Both the position numbers and the translations under genes were made by a program. From Bacillaceae bacterium SAS-127 (GTDB lineage: Bacteria > Bacillota > Bacilli > Bacillales > Domibacillaceae), in the NCBI GenBank assembly GCA_002261155.1, contig NKXN01000004.1, positions 169,181 through 233,180 on the forward strand: a stretch of DNA of 64,000 bases, written 5' to 3'. Positions 42,922 through 50,834 of the stretch are shown in pieces (position 1 is the first letter of the stretch; each line of letters begins with the position of its first letter). A model generated the notes under the pieces. It did not search any database and was not told the origin of the DNA. It saw nothing but the letters and a program-made list of their open reading frames with translations.

Positions 42922-44172
42922 TTAAGACAATGCGCCCATGAGGATGAATTTGATTCTTTCTTTTGTTGATAGTTGTTTAAATGGCTTCTTTTTAAGTAAG
43001 TCTTTTTGGACTGGTGTAGTGAAGTGAGCTTTTGTTGTTTGTAGTTTGCTTGGGTCTGTTATGATGATTTCATTTTTTTGTAAACCGCTTTGTACTTCTT
43101 GGACACCATTCACGAGCAATCCTGTTTGGATGTTTCGCTTTTCGATCAATCCTTTTTTGTTTAGGACATATACATAGGATTTTTTCTTCGTTTTGACGAC
43201 GCTTGACTTCGGTACGGTGATAGCTTGAAGGGCCTCGTTTGTAATGATCGTGACATTTGATTTCATTCCTGGAAGCAAGTCAGTGGTTTGGGCATCGCCT
43301 GTTTGATTGAGTTGCGCCGTAAATGGATATAGGCTTTTTTGGTTCACAGATGGTTCTTTTTTCGGGAACTTTTGCAGACTTGAGATCGATCCTTCTAGCT
43401 GTAATGATTGTGGAGCAACAGCCGCTTTTATTTGCAAGCCTTCCGATGCTTTTCTCATTTGTTGTTCAGTAAGTAAGCCTTGGACAGCTGGGTTTGGCGA
43501 ATGAAGCGTGATCAGTGGATTATTTAGTTGTTCATCAATGTGTTTCACAATACCCTCCACTTCACTTTTCACGACTAAGCTGCTTTTATTCGATTCAAGC
43601 TGAGAAATGAGCTTCTCATACTTGCGAACTTCTTCCTCAAGATTTTTCTTTTCCGTTTCTTGCTCGATGATTTCCTTTTCCATCATCGTAATGGCGCTTA
43701 AGTCGCTGTCTTCGTCTTTATTATCTTTGTCTGTATTGTTCGTTCTTCGCGTTTCTCTTTCTAAATTATTTAAAATCCCTGCAAATTGTGAGATTTGTTG
43801 TTCGACGAATCCAATTTTTTGTTGGGCTTCGGCTTTTTCTGCTTCCAGCTTTGTTAATTGGCGTTCAAGGTCGACAGAGGAGTACTCAAATAGCGGGTCG
43901 CCTGCGTCAATGACTTGGCCCTCTTCCACTAAAAACTTTTGAAAGCTTCCTTGGTCGCGATTGAAATAAACAGGTGTCACTTCAGCGGTAGTGATCACAC
44001 CTGCTGTTTGAAAGGATTCAGTCACGTCCTTTACAGTTGAGGAGTTCCATTTAGTGACCCATTGTGTGCGTTCCGCTTTGCTATCTTCTTTAAATGTTAA
44101 ATATAAGTTGCCAGCAATGAATAGTATGCTTCCGATAATGAAAGCATTGCGTTTGAGTCGTTTCATGTTCAT
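42922..44172 (-). CDS. HlyD-family membrane fusion protein, YknX-like
   Basis: 416 residues: N-terminal membrane anchor (about 10-27) and a lipoyl-like half motif (FNRDQGSFQKFLVEEGQVIDAGDPLFEYSS). A long coiled coil spans about 100-200 (ERQLTKLEAEKAEAQQKI to YEKLISQLESNK), with the second lipoyl half (VVKSEVEGIVKHIDEQ). A beta-barrel domain holds LLPGMKSNVTIITNEALQAITVP. This is the adaptor subunit of MacAB-type efflux systems. It follows a YIP1-family gene as YknX follows YknW in B. subtilis, where YknWXYZ protects against the SDP toxin. However, the ATPase and permease (YknY, YknZ) are not downstream. The start is behind GAGGAGGTG. Confidence 0.75.
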   Translation of the reverse strand: MNMKRLKRNAFIIGSILFIAGNLYLTFKEDSKAERTQWVTKWNSSTVKDVTESFQTAGVITTAEVTPVYFNRDQGSFQKFLVEEGQVIDAGDPLFEYSSVDLERQLTKLEAEKAEAQQKIGFVEQQISQFAGILNNLERETRRTNNTDKDNKDEDSDLSAITMMEKEIIEQETEKKNLEEEVRKYEKLISQLESNKSSLVVKSEVEGIVKHIDEQLNNPLITLHSPNPAVQGLLTEQQMRKASEGLQIKAAVAPQSLQLEGSISSLQKFPKKEPSVNQKSLYPFTAQLNQTGDAQTTDLLPGMKSNVTIITNEALQAITVPKSSVVKTKKKSYVYVLNKKGLIEKRNIQTGLLVNGVQEVQSGLQKNEIIITDPSKLQTTKAHFTTPVQKDLLKKKPFKQLSTKERIKFILMGALS

Positions 44173-44193
44173 GCTTTGACACCTCCTCGCAAG

Positions 44194-44856
44194 TTAAAAT
44201 AATCGCTCGATATGAATCGATGTAAATAGTGCTGAGAATATCCAAAAGACTAATGTAATGATCATAATTAATGAAAAAACGTAGCGTGAGCTTTTCGTAG
44301 ACACACTTTTTAAAAAGCGGTATTGCAGGGCAATGGCCCATAATTGAAATAATGAAACGAAACTAAAGAAATTAATGATGATTTGATTGTCCGTGACATA
44401 CTGAGCAAGTACACCTAAAGTGAATGGTGACGATGTTTTTGGAATCGCTAGAAAAAGCTGTAGCCCGATTGAGAGGCAAAAGTCTATTAAATAAATCAAG
44501 TAGACAAATATTTGTAAAGTAATTAACTTACGAAAATCAATTTCTAAAAATGTCCAAAATAATAGAGTCGGAATAAAAATGACCACTAGTGGATAAAACA
44601 GTCCCCATACGGCTGCTCCAATAGCGAAGAGCATTTTCTTCCACTCGAAAATGGTTGGATTCATTTCTGTTATATATGTAGAAACAGGCTCTGCTTGAAT
44701 GCCTAAATAGCCACTTATAAACGAAATTAACATACTAAAAAACACTAATAAAGATAAGCGGCTCCATAACCCGCGGATCGCTTCTGCTTGTTCGAGGCGA
44801 TAGAAGCTATCTGTTGGTCGCAACAGCCCTTTGACTAGCTGCAATTGATAAATCAT
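44194..44856 (-). CDS. YIP1-family membrane protein, YknW-like
   Basis: 220 residues with five predicted membrane helices (YIP1/PF04893 type) and an N-terminal LVKGLLRPTDSFYRL segment typical of Yip1 proteins that precede HlyD adaptors. YknW assists assembly of the YknXYZ pump in B. subtilis. ATG 44856 is chosen because GGGGGA precedes it by 9 bases; the in-frame ATG at 44892 has AAGGAAAG immediately adjacent. It lies 21 bases upstream of the YknX-like gene, so the two form an operon. Confidence 0.65.
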   Translation of the reverse strand: MIYQLQLVKGLLRPTDSFYRLEQAEAIRGLWSRLSLLVFFSMLISFISGYLGIQAEPVSTYITEMNPTIFEWKKMLFAIGAAVWGLFYPLVVIFIPTLLFWTFLEIDFRKLITLQIFVYLIYLIDFCLSIGLQLFLAIPKTSSPFTLGVLAQYVTDNQIIINFFSFVSLFQLWAIALQYRFLKSVSTKSSRYVFSLIMIITLVFWIFSALFTSIHIERLF

Positions 44857-45135
44857 CGTGAAAATCCCCCAATAAATAGAATAAAATGACATCTTTCCTT
44901 ATGATCTGTAATCATTTGACACTAGTCTATTATAATCTAACAACCGCTTATAATAAAGAAGCATAAAAAAATGTCTATCACAATAGAAAGAATATGACAA
45001 AATGATGACGAATATTTTAGAAGAATTTGAAAGGTAACCTGTTAGAAATCAATAGACTAGACAGTTTCTTAGTGAGTTTAAATGTCAGAAAATTCATTCT
45101 GATGAAATATTAGTGTAATGAAAGAAACATCTTTG

Positions 45136-45155
45136 TGTAATACGCTCGTTATAAT
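45136..45155 (+). promoter_or_regulatory. Promoter -10 with overlapping WalR-box-like sequence
   Basis: TGTAAT-N5-CGTTAT (45136-45152) matches 11 of 12 positions of the WalR consensus TGTWAH-N5-TGTWAH, and a perfect TATAAT is at 45150-45155. YocH-type genes are WalR targets in B. subtilis. The overlap with the -10 would suit repression rather than activation. Confidence 0.4.
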
Positions 45156-45203
45156 CTCATGGTAGAATGTGGACTGTGTTCAAAATTAAGGAGGTTTTTA
45201 TTC

Positions 45204-45767
45204 GTGAAGAAAACGATTATGTCGTTTATTTTTGCCGCACTAGTCTTTAGTGCTTCAACTGCTGAAGCAGCAACTACGACTCATACAGTAAAACATGGAG
45301 ATACATTGTGGAGCATTTCCCAAAAATATAAAACAACGGTTGCTCAAATTAAGAAATGGAACAACTTGAAATCTAATATGTTGTATTCTGGTACTAAATT
45401 AATAGTTTCCAATACGGACTCTACAGCTGCTGCGGCTAAGCCTGCCCAGCCTTCTGAGCCCGGAAGCCAAAAAGTAGTGAAGGAATTGACGGTTCGAGCG
45501 AGTGCTTATACAGCTTACTGTAGAGGTTGCTCCGGTATTACAGCTACAGGAATTAACTTGAAAAAGAATCCTAATGCAAAAGTGATTGCGGTTGACCCTA
45601 GAGTGATTCCACTTGGATCAAAGGTATATGTAGAAGGATATGGAGAAGCGATTGCCGGTGATAAAGGCGGGGCGATTAAAGGTAATAAGATTGATGTCCA
45701 TATGCCAACGAAAAAGCAAGCTTATCGTTGGGGTGTTCGGAAAGTGAAAATTAAAGTGTTAAAATAA
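45204..45767 (+). CDS. LysM and 3D-domain cell-wall protein (YocH-like, paralogue 1)
   Basis: 187 residues: signal peptide (MKKTIMSFIFAALVFSASTA), one LysM peptidoglycan-binding domain (THTVKHGDTLWSISQKYKTT, about 30-75), a Pro/Ala linker, and a C-terminal 3D domain (about 105-187) with the three conserved aspartates in VDPRVIPLG, AGDKGG and KIDVH. The 3D domain is related to MltA-type lytic transglycosylases, and the protein probably trims cell wall. GTG 45204 is chosen behind AAGGAGG; the upstream extension from 45159 would disrupt the signal peptide. It is a tandem paralogue of the gene at 46114, which has two LysM domains. Confidence 0.82.
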   Translation: MKKTIMSFIFAALVFSASTAEAATTTHTVKHGDTLWSISQKYKTTVAQIKKWNNLKSNMLYSGTKLIVSNTDSTAAAAKPAQPSEPGSQKVVKELTVRASAYTAYCRGCSGITATGINLKKNPNAKVIAVDPRVIPLGSKVYVEGYGEAIAGDKGGAIKGNKIDVHMPTKKQAYRWGVRKVKIKVLK

Positions 45768-45784
45768 TAACTTCTCAGTTTACT

Positions 45785-45818
45785 AGAAATCCATTTGTTC
45801 TTGGGTTTCTTTTTTTTT
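45785..45818 (+). terminator. Terminator
   Basis: AGAAA-T-CCA pairs with TGG-G-TTTCT and is followed by eight T residues. Confidence 0.7.
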
Positions 45819-45894
45819 ACAGTCGTGTTGTCAAAAAGGTAGAAACAATCTGAACTATTTCATCAAGATGACAAATAGAAAGCAATGACTTCTT

Positions 45895-45911
45895 TGTAAC
45901 CCTTTCGTCAT
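45895..45911 (+). promoter_or_regulatory. WalR-box-like sequence upstream of the second YocH-like gene
   Basis: TGTAAC-N5-CGTCAT matches 10 of 12 consensus positions. A TACAAT -10-like hexamer follows at 45967-45972. Confidence 0.3.
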
Positions 45912-46113
45912 AAACACACATGAAAGAGTAATGACTTCTTAAAAACATTACAGGGTGTCTGCGTGATACAATGAGTCATGTTAGCGAACGGCAGAGTGCC
46001 TGACGCGTTTATATAAATAAATAGATTGTTACTTTTGACCAATGGACCGAATAAAAAAAGATTCTCATCGGCGACAGCCATATTATGAGAACAAATTTGG
46101 AGGTTTTTCTATT

Positions 46114-46908
46114 ATGAAAAAACAAATTCTTGCACTTGCAGCTACTACAGTGATTGGCGGAGGCCTTTTTAGTACAGCAGCATCAGCACAAACATATACA
46201 GTACAAAAGGGAGATACACTTTGGGGCATCTCGCAAAAAAATAGCACAACTGTTCAACAGTTAAAGAGCTGGAATAATCTTTCTTCAGACTTGATCTTTC
46301 CTAATCAAACATTAGAAGTAAACAACGGTGGCTCATCCGCAGCACCAGTTCAATCAAGCAACGGCACTTACACAGTTAAAGCTGGAGATACTTTAGGGAA
46401 AATTGCTACAGCTCACGGTTTGTCTGTTAGCTCATTAAAAGCATTAAATGGTTTATCTTCTCATTTGATTTACCCAGGAGATCAATTAGCGGTTGCTGGT
46501 AATGTGAAAGTCGAGCAAGCATCGAAGCCGGCGGCACAAGCATCTACACAGCCAGCGCCTGCTCAAAAAGCGCCAGTTCAAGAAGCACCAGCCCAAGCAG
46601 CTTCATCTAACGTACAAGGACAAACAATGACGGTGACTGCAACAGCGTATACCGCACAATGTACAGGTTGTTCAGGAATTACTGCAACAGGTATTGATTT
46701 AAATGCAAATCGCAATGCAAAAGTGATTGCCGTTGATCCGAACGTTATTCCACTAGGATCAAAAGTGCACGTAGAAGGTTACGGAACAGCGATTGCTGGA
46801 GATACGGGTGGGGCAATTAAAGGAAATAAGATTGATTTGCATGTTCCTACAAAAGCAGAAGCTAACAATTGGGGCGTACGCACAGTTAATATTACTATTT
46901 TAGATTAA
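46114..46908 (+). CDS. yocH: LysM-LysM-3D cell-wall protein (YocH-like, paralogue 2)
   Basis: 264 residues: signal peptide (MKKQILALAATTVIGGGLFS, cleavage after ASA), LysM domains at about 27-70 (QTYTVQKGDTLWGISQKNST) and 82-127 (GTYTVKAGDTLGKIATAHGL), an Ala/Pro/Gln linker, and a 3D domain (about 180-264) with aspartates in VDPNVIPLG, AGDTGG and KIDLH. This domain order is that of B. subtilis YocH, a WalR-controlled muropeptide-releasing enzyme. ATG 46114 follows TTGGAGG. It is separated from its paralogue by a terminator and its own promoter region. Confidence 0.85.
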   Translation: MKKQILALAATTVIGGGLFSTAASAQTYTVQKGDTLWGISQKNSTTVQQLKSWNNLSSDLIFPNQTLEVNNGGSSAAPVQSSNGTYTVKAGDTLGKIATAHGLSVSSLKALNGLSSHLIYPGDQLAVAGNVKVEQASKPAAQASTQPAPAQKAPVQEAPAQAASSNVQGQTMTVTATAYTAQCTGCSGITATGIDLNANRNAKVIAVDPNVIPLGSKVHVEGYGTAIAGDTGGAIKGNKIDLHVPTKAEANNWGVRTVNITILD

Positions 46909-46940
46909 TAGAGAGGGCGTCTAATAAGTCCCTAAAATAA

Positions 46941-46983
46941 AAGAGGTGGAGAAAAACGATTTGTTTTTCTCCACCTCTTTTTG
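46941..46983 (+). terminator. Strong terminator
   Basis: AAGAGGTGGAGAAAAAC pairs with GTTTTTCTCCACCTCTT (17 bp, loop GATTT), followed by TTT. Confidence 0.85.
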
Positions 46984-46996
46984 TTTTGGATATTCC

Positions 46997-47022
46997 CCTG
47001 AAAGTAGCTGGCTACTTTCAGG
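46997..47022 (-). terminator. Hairpin behind the M20 hydrolase gene
   Basis: CCTGAAAGTAGC pairs with GCTACTTTCAGG in a long stem. There is no strong T tract on the minus strand, so its strength as a terminator is uncertain. Confidence 0.5.
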
Positions 47023-47030
47023 AGTTTTAA

Positions 47031-48143
47031 TTATTTTAACGCCAGTAAAACGGTATTTGTTAATGCATCTACGCCAAGTTTTAGCGCGTTTTTGTCAAAT
47101 GTCATATTTGGGTGGTGCAAGCCTGGCTTTAAGTCGGCTCCGATTCCCATCATCGACGCTTTTAAGTGTGGTCGTTTAATCGTGTAGAAATGAAAGTCAT
47201 CACTTCCAGACGTGATCACTGGCTCAGCTAGCATATCCATGCCGCCAGTTTCGATGATTCCTCGGCGGAGCCATTCTTCGGCTTCAGTTGACACTTCCGC
47301 ACCCGGAGTGAAATCGAGCCATTCGTAGCTGATGTTGACACCGTAAAGCTGGCAAATATGTTCGATTCTCTGTTCCATTTTTTTCTGCATATCTTGCAAA
47401 ACCGCATTCTTCTGGGCTCGTAAATCCATTCCGAATTTAGCCGAGCCAGGAATGATGTTATAGTTATGGCTACCAGCTTCGACATAGGTCATTTTGGCAG
47501 AATAGACTTCGAATGGCGAATATTGAATTAATTTTACTTGCTCATTGAGCGTAGAAATAATATCAATAGCGTTGATGTTTTGATGCGGGCGAGCACCGTG
47601 AGCATCGTGCCCTTCGATTTTTCCTTGTAAAAAAGTCACCGCTCCGTGATGAATCGATGGTGAAACTTTACCGAATGGAAGTTCTTCAACTGGACGCAAA
47701 TGAATGCCGAATAAATAATCTGCATCATCAACGACCCCTTTTTCTACCATTTTCAGTGCCCCACCACCGGTTTCTTCCGCTGGTTGAAAAATGAAGCGAA
47801 CGCACCCATTGGTTATTTGCTCTTTTAGTTGTAAAATCGTGCCGATGACGATCGACATATGAGCATCATGACCGCATGAATGATTCGCTTGAAAGACGCC
47901 GTTCACTTCTTGCCAGAGCGCGTCGATATCAGCGCGAACAGCAATCACTGGTTTGCCAGAGCCGATTTCAGCAACGAGCCCGGTGCAATCATCAAAGGTA
48001 GAAACAGAAATCCCTTCAGACCGAAGTAAATCAGCGATATAAGCGGTTGTTTTCGTTTCTTCCCAACTAATTTCTGCATGAGTATGCAAATGATTAAAGA
48101 TATCAAGCAGCCGATTTTCTAGCTTGGTGTCGGTTTTACTCAA
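47031..48143 (-). CDS. M20-family N-acyl amino acid hydrolase
   Basis: About 370 residues of the M20D amidohydrolase group. The metal-binding NHSCGHDAHM (with Asp in VAVRADIDALW upstream), the Glu pair in FQPAEETGGGA, the dimerisation domain with HGARPHQNINAID, and the C-terminal metal His in SGSDDFHFY are visible. The family removes acyl groups (acetyl, succinyl) from amino acids. TTG 48143 lies 9 bases after AAGGAG. ATG 48152 directly abuts that site, and TTG 48170 would overlap the upstream gene. It is the third gene of the MFS-racemase-hydrolase operon, which suggests it hydrolyses the N-acyl-L-amino acid made by the racemase. Confidence 0.8.
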   Translation of the reverse strand: MSKTDTKLENRLLDIFNHLHTHAEISWEETKTTAYIADLLRSEGISVSTFDDCTGLVAEIGSGKPVIAVRADIDALWQEVNGVFQANHSCGHDAHMSIVIGTILQLKEQITNGCVRFIFQPAEETGGGALKMVEKGVVDDADYLFGIHLRPVEELPFGKVSPSIHHGAVTFLQGKIEGHDAHGARPHQNINAIDIISTLNEQVKLIQYSPFEVYSAKMTYVEAGSHNYNIIPGSAKFGMDLRAQKNAVLQDMQKKMEQRIEHICQLYGVNISYEWLDFTPGAEVSTEAEEWLRRGIIETGGMDMLAEPVITSGSDDFHFYTIKRPHLKASMMGIGADLKPGLHHPNMTFDKNALKLGVDALTNTVLLALK

Positions 48144-48156
48144 GTGAGACATCTCC

Positions 48157-49266
48157 TTATTGAACGTCAAATTTCGTGACCGTTAATTCCTGTAACATGT
48201 CTTCGTCAATTGTCAGTCCAAGACCTGGTTTGTCATTTAGGCGAACAAATGGTACGTCATAATGTAGATCACCGATATCTTTGCTGAATAAAATTGGTCC
48301 AGTTAATTCAGTGCTTGTAATATTTTTTCTAGCAATCGCTGTATGGTAGCCAGCCGCTGATCCAATCGATGACTCAACCATTGATCCGATTTGGCAGTCG
48401 ATTCCTGCATATTCTGCTGCTTTTGCAATATGGATAGCAGGGAAGATACCACCTGACTTCATTAGTTTAATATTGATTTTATCAACGGCTTCTTTTTTGA
48501 TCATTTCCATCAGTTGTTCGCCTGTTTGAAGCGATTCATCAGCCATTAATGGCGTTGTTGATTGACGTTTTAATTGAGCTAATCCGTCGATGTCGCCGAT
48601 GCGGATTGGTTGTTCTAACCAAGATAGCTGTAATGGTTCAAGTTGTTTCATTGCTTGGACTGCTTTAGAGTAGACGTGCCAGCCTTGGTTCGCATCGACA
48701 CGAATTGGAACGTCGCCTCCAACCGCTTCACGGACAGCAGCGATTCGTGCCACATCCATTTGTGTATCGATTCCAACTTTTAACTTTAGGGACTTAAATC
48801 CAGCTTTGATCGCTTCAAGTGCTTTTTCCGCCATCACTTCAGGTTCTTCAATACTTAATACTTTCGGATATGTTAGTTCTTCGTGAGCGCGACCACCGAT
48901 TAAATCGTATACCGGTAGTTCTGTTGCTTTCCCCATTAAATCATAACAAGCGATATCGATTGCTGCTTTAGCTGCTGGATTCGCAATAATTCGTTTGTTC
49001 ATTATATGATGGATCTGTTCAATTTGAAATGGATTTTTCCCCATAACCATTGGTAAAAGTACATGCTTCAAAATTTCAAGTGTACCATGGAAGCTTTCCC
49101 CTGTTACATGCTCGTCAGGAACCGCTTCTCCCCAACCGATGAGGCCGTTATCTGCTTCTAATTTCACAATGATTGAAGGCATGTGATGAAAAGTAGCATA
49201 AGAAATAATAAATGGTGATTTTAGTGGCAAATGAATGCCGTATACTTCAGCTTTTACAATTTTCAT
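48157..49266 (-). CDS. Enolase-superfamily racemase/epimerase (dipeptide epimerase or N-acylamino acid racemase type)
   Basis: 369 residues of the muconate-lactonising subgroup. The capping domain (about 1-125) includes the mobile loop SYATFHHMPS. A TIM barrel carries the two-base machinery: K161-x-K163 (LKLKVG), metal ligands Asp191 (RVDANQG), Glu in LEQPI and Asp in ADES, and the second base Lys in KINIKLMKSGG. This is the arrangement of Ala-Glu epimerases and of o-succinylbenzoate synthase/N-succinylamino acid racemases. The neighbouring M20 deacylase favours an N-acyl amino acid racemase, as in the Geobacillus D-to-L amino acid pathway, but a dipeptide epimerase feeding a peptidase fits equally well. 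Confidence 0.8.
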   Translation of the reverse strand: MKIVKAEVYGIHLPLKSPFIISYATFHHMPSIIVKLEADNGLIGWGEAVPDEHVTGESFHGTLEILKHVLLPMVMGKNPFQIEQIHHIMNKRIIANPAAKAAIDIACYDLMGKATELPVYDLIGGRAHEELTYPKVLSIEEPEVMAEKALEAIKAGFKSLKLKVGIDTQMDVARIAAVREAVGGDVPIRVDANQGWHVYSKAVQAMKQLEPLQLSWLEQPIRIGDIDGLAQLKRQSTTPLMADESLQTGEQLMEMIKKEAVDKINIKLMKSGGIFPAIHIAKAAEYAGIDCQIGSMVESSIGSAAGYHTAIARKNITSTELTGPILFSKDIGDLHYDVPFVRLNDKPGLGLTIDEDMLQELTVTKFDVQ

Positions 49267-49299
49267 TACTGTTGTCCTCTCCTTTGACGTGTAATCCTC

Positions 49300-50493
49300 T
49301 TAAGTATAAGGGAAAAATAAGGTTTTGAAAGCATTTTCAACAATTTTATAGGGAAGAATCATAATTTTTTTCATATAAAGGCTAAGCAAAATAGCTGGGA
49401 TGATCACAACAGTCATTCCTAGAAAAGCGAGCCCTGGTGTTTCCTTATATAAATAGCCGCCTGCAAAGGTTAGTAAAGACGTGCTAAGCCCCATTCCAAG
49501 TGACGCATAAATCCCTTGAGCTGTAGGGATTTCACGGCTAGAAAACTCTTGATAGAGCAAGCGAATAAAGGCGAAATGAGCGAGTCCGAATGTTAATGAA
49601 TGAAGTAGCTGAGTGAAAATATACACGGATACGTTCGGAAATAAAAATAACAATGTCCAACGAACGACCGAAGCGAGTGCAGCGACAAGAAACATCGAAG
49701 ACACATGAACATTTTTCATTAATCGATCCGCCATCGTAAAGAAAATAATTTCTGAAATGACAGCAATATTTAATATGATGCCGCCCCACGTATTATTTAC
49801 ACCTAAATGCTGTAAATATAAAAAGCCATAATTGTAGTAAGAGGCGTGAGCACCTTGAATTAATACACAAATGATCATCGCGATCACAAAACGCTTTGAC
49901 TGCAGCAGGGAGCGAAATGGGACAGAGGTTGTCTCGGATTTTTCCTGTAAGGAGGCAGGTGTCCGGTAAAACGCCGAAACGACGACGAGTAGACAGCCAG
50001 CAAACATTATGTAAATGATCGCTCCTTCGCCAAAATAGGCAGTGACAGCTCCGATGACTAATAAACCAATTGTGTAACCGATGGACCCGAATGAACGACT
50101 TTTTCCGTAGTTAATATGTTCGCTTTGCATCATGATCGCCCCGATGCTCTCTGTTAATGGCAGCATCAGTGGGTATACAAGGCTAAATAAAGTCATCGCC
50201 AAGATCATCGCATAAAAGGAATCAAACGGGATAAATAAATAGAGCAAAATAACACTTGAAATAGCTAATCCCTTCATTAATAGACCGATCGGGAATTTGC
50301 TACTTAAAGCAGGGAAAATGAAAAAGGTGGAAAATGAGCGAACGAGCAAGCCGACTGCAATGACAGTACTCGCTGATTCAACTGTTAACCCTTTACTCGA
50401 AATTAACCAAGCCGTCCAATACGGCATGAAAATCCCCCAAGTAAAGAAAAAAGTGAAAAAGTTTAATGATAACCAATTTTGTGCTTTAGACAC
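49300..50493 (-). CDS. MFS_1-like (HcaT/YcaJ-type) transporter
   Basis: 397 residues with twelve membrane helices. The N-terminal LSLNFFTFFFTWGIFMPYWTAWL and YGKSRSFGSIGYTIGLLVIG identify the MFS_1_like group (PF12832), which includes phenylpropionate and nucleoside transporters. It is the first gene of the minus-strand operon with racemase and M20 hydrolase, so it probably imports their substrate (an N-acyl amino acid, dipeptide or D-amino acid derivative). It is divergent from the sigma-54 activator gene across a 340-base region that holds a sigma-54 promoter. The substrate is inferred only. Confidence 0.75.
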   Translation of the reverse strand: MSKAQNWLSLNFFTFFFTWGIFMPYWTAWLISSKGLTVESASTVIAVGLLVRSFSTFFIFPALSSKFPIGLLMKGLAISSVILLYLFIPFDSFYAMILAMTLFSLVYPLMLPLTESIGAIMMQSEHINYGKSRSFGSIGYTIGLLVIGAVTAYFGEGAIIYIMFAGCLLVVVSAFYRTPASLQEKSETTSVPFRSLLQSKRFVIAMIICVLIQGAHASYYNYGFLYLQHLGVNNTWGGIILNIAVISEIIFFTMADRLMKNVHVSSMFLVAALASVVRWTLLFLFPNVSVYIFTQLLHSLTFGLAHFAFIRLLYQEFSSREIPTAQGIYASLGMGLSTSLLTFAGGYLYKETPGLAFLGMTVVIIPAILLSLYMKKIMILPYKIVENAFKTLFFPYT

Positions 50494-50590
50494 GAAGAAA
50501 ACCTCACAATTTAAATTTTTAACTGTTTCATTATATAGGAAGCATTTAGGGCTGTCATGGACATTTGTCTGCGATCAGTTATTCTTTTTT

Positions 50591-50626
50591 ATTGCAAAAT
50601 TGCAAGTTAATTTTCAATTTTGCAAT
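50591..50626 (+). promoter_or_regulatory. Inverted repeat, candidate activator-binding site (UAS)
   Basis: ATTGCAAAAT and ATTTTGCAAT are perfect 10-base inverted arms separated by 16 bases, with an additional TTGCAA inside. The centre lies about 130 bases before the sigma-54 promoter, a usual distance for an enhancer-like site of an NtrC-family activator. Confidence 0.5.
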
Positions 50627-50733
50627 TTATAAAAAGGGTTCTTGCAGTTTTGAATCGAAGTAGTTTAGTATCGAGTAGGGAAGATTCCTAGTTATACCGC
50701 ATTTATTTTCTGAATTTTTTATATTTTGAGTTT

Positions 50734-50750
50734 TTGGCACGGAATTTGCT
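50734..50750 (+). promoter_or_regulatory. Sigma-54 (SigL) -24/-12 promoter
   Basis: TTGGCACGGAATTTGCT matches the consensus TTGGCACG-N4-TTGCW, with GG and GC separated by exactly 10 bases. It lies 85 bases before the activator gene on the same strand. Transcription of the activator and probably of pxpB/pxpC-like genes from a SigL promoter is inferred. Confidence 0.85.
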
Positions 50751-50834
50751 TTTATTAAGACAAATGTAAACGTATTCACTGCGTGCATAGGATCTTCCCT
50801 CGTTTTGAAAGTGTAGATCGGAGGGATGGAGAAG

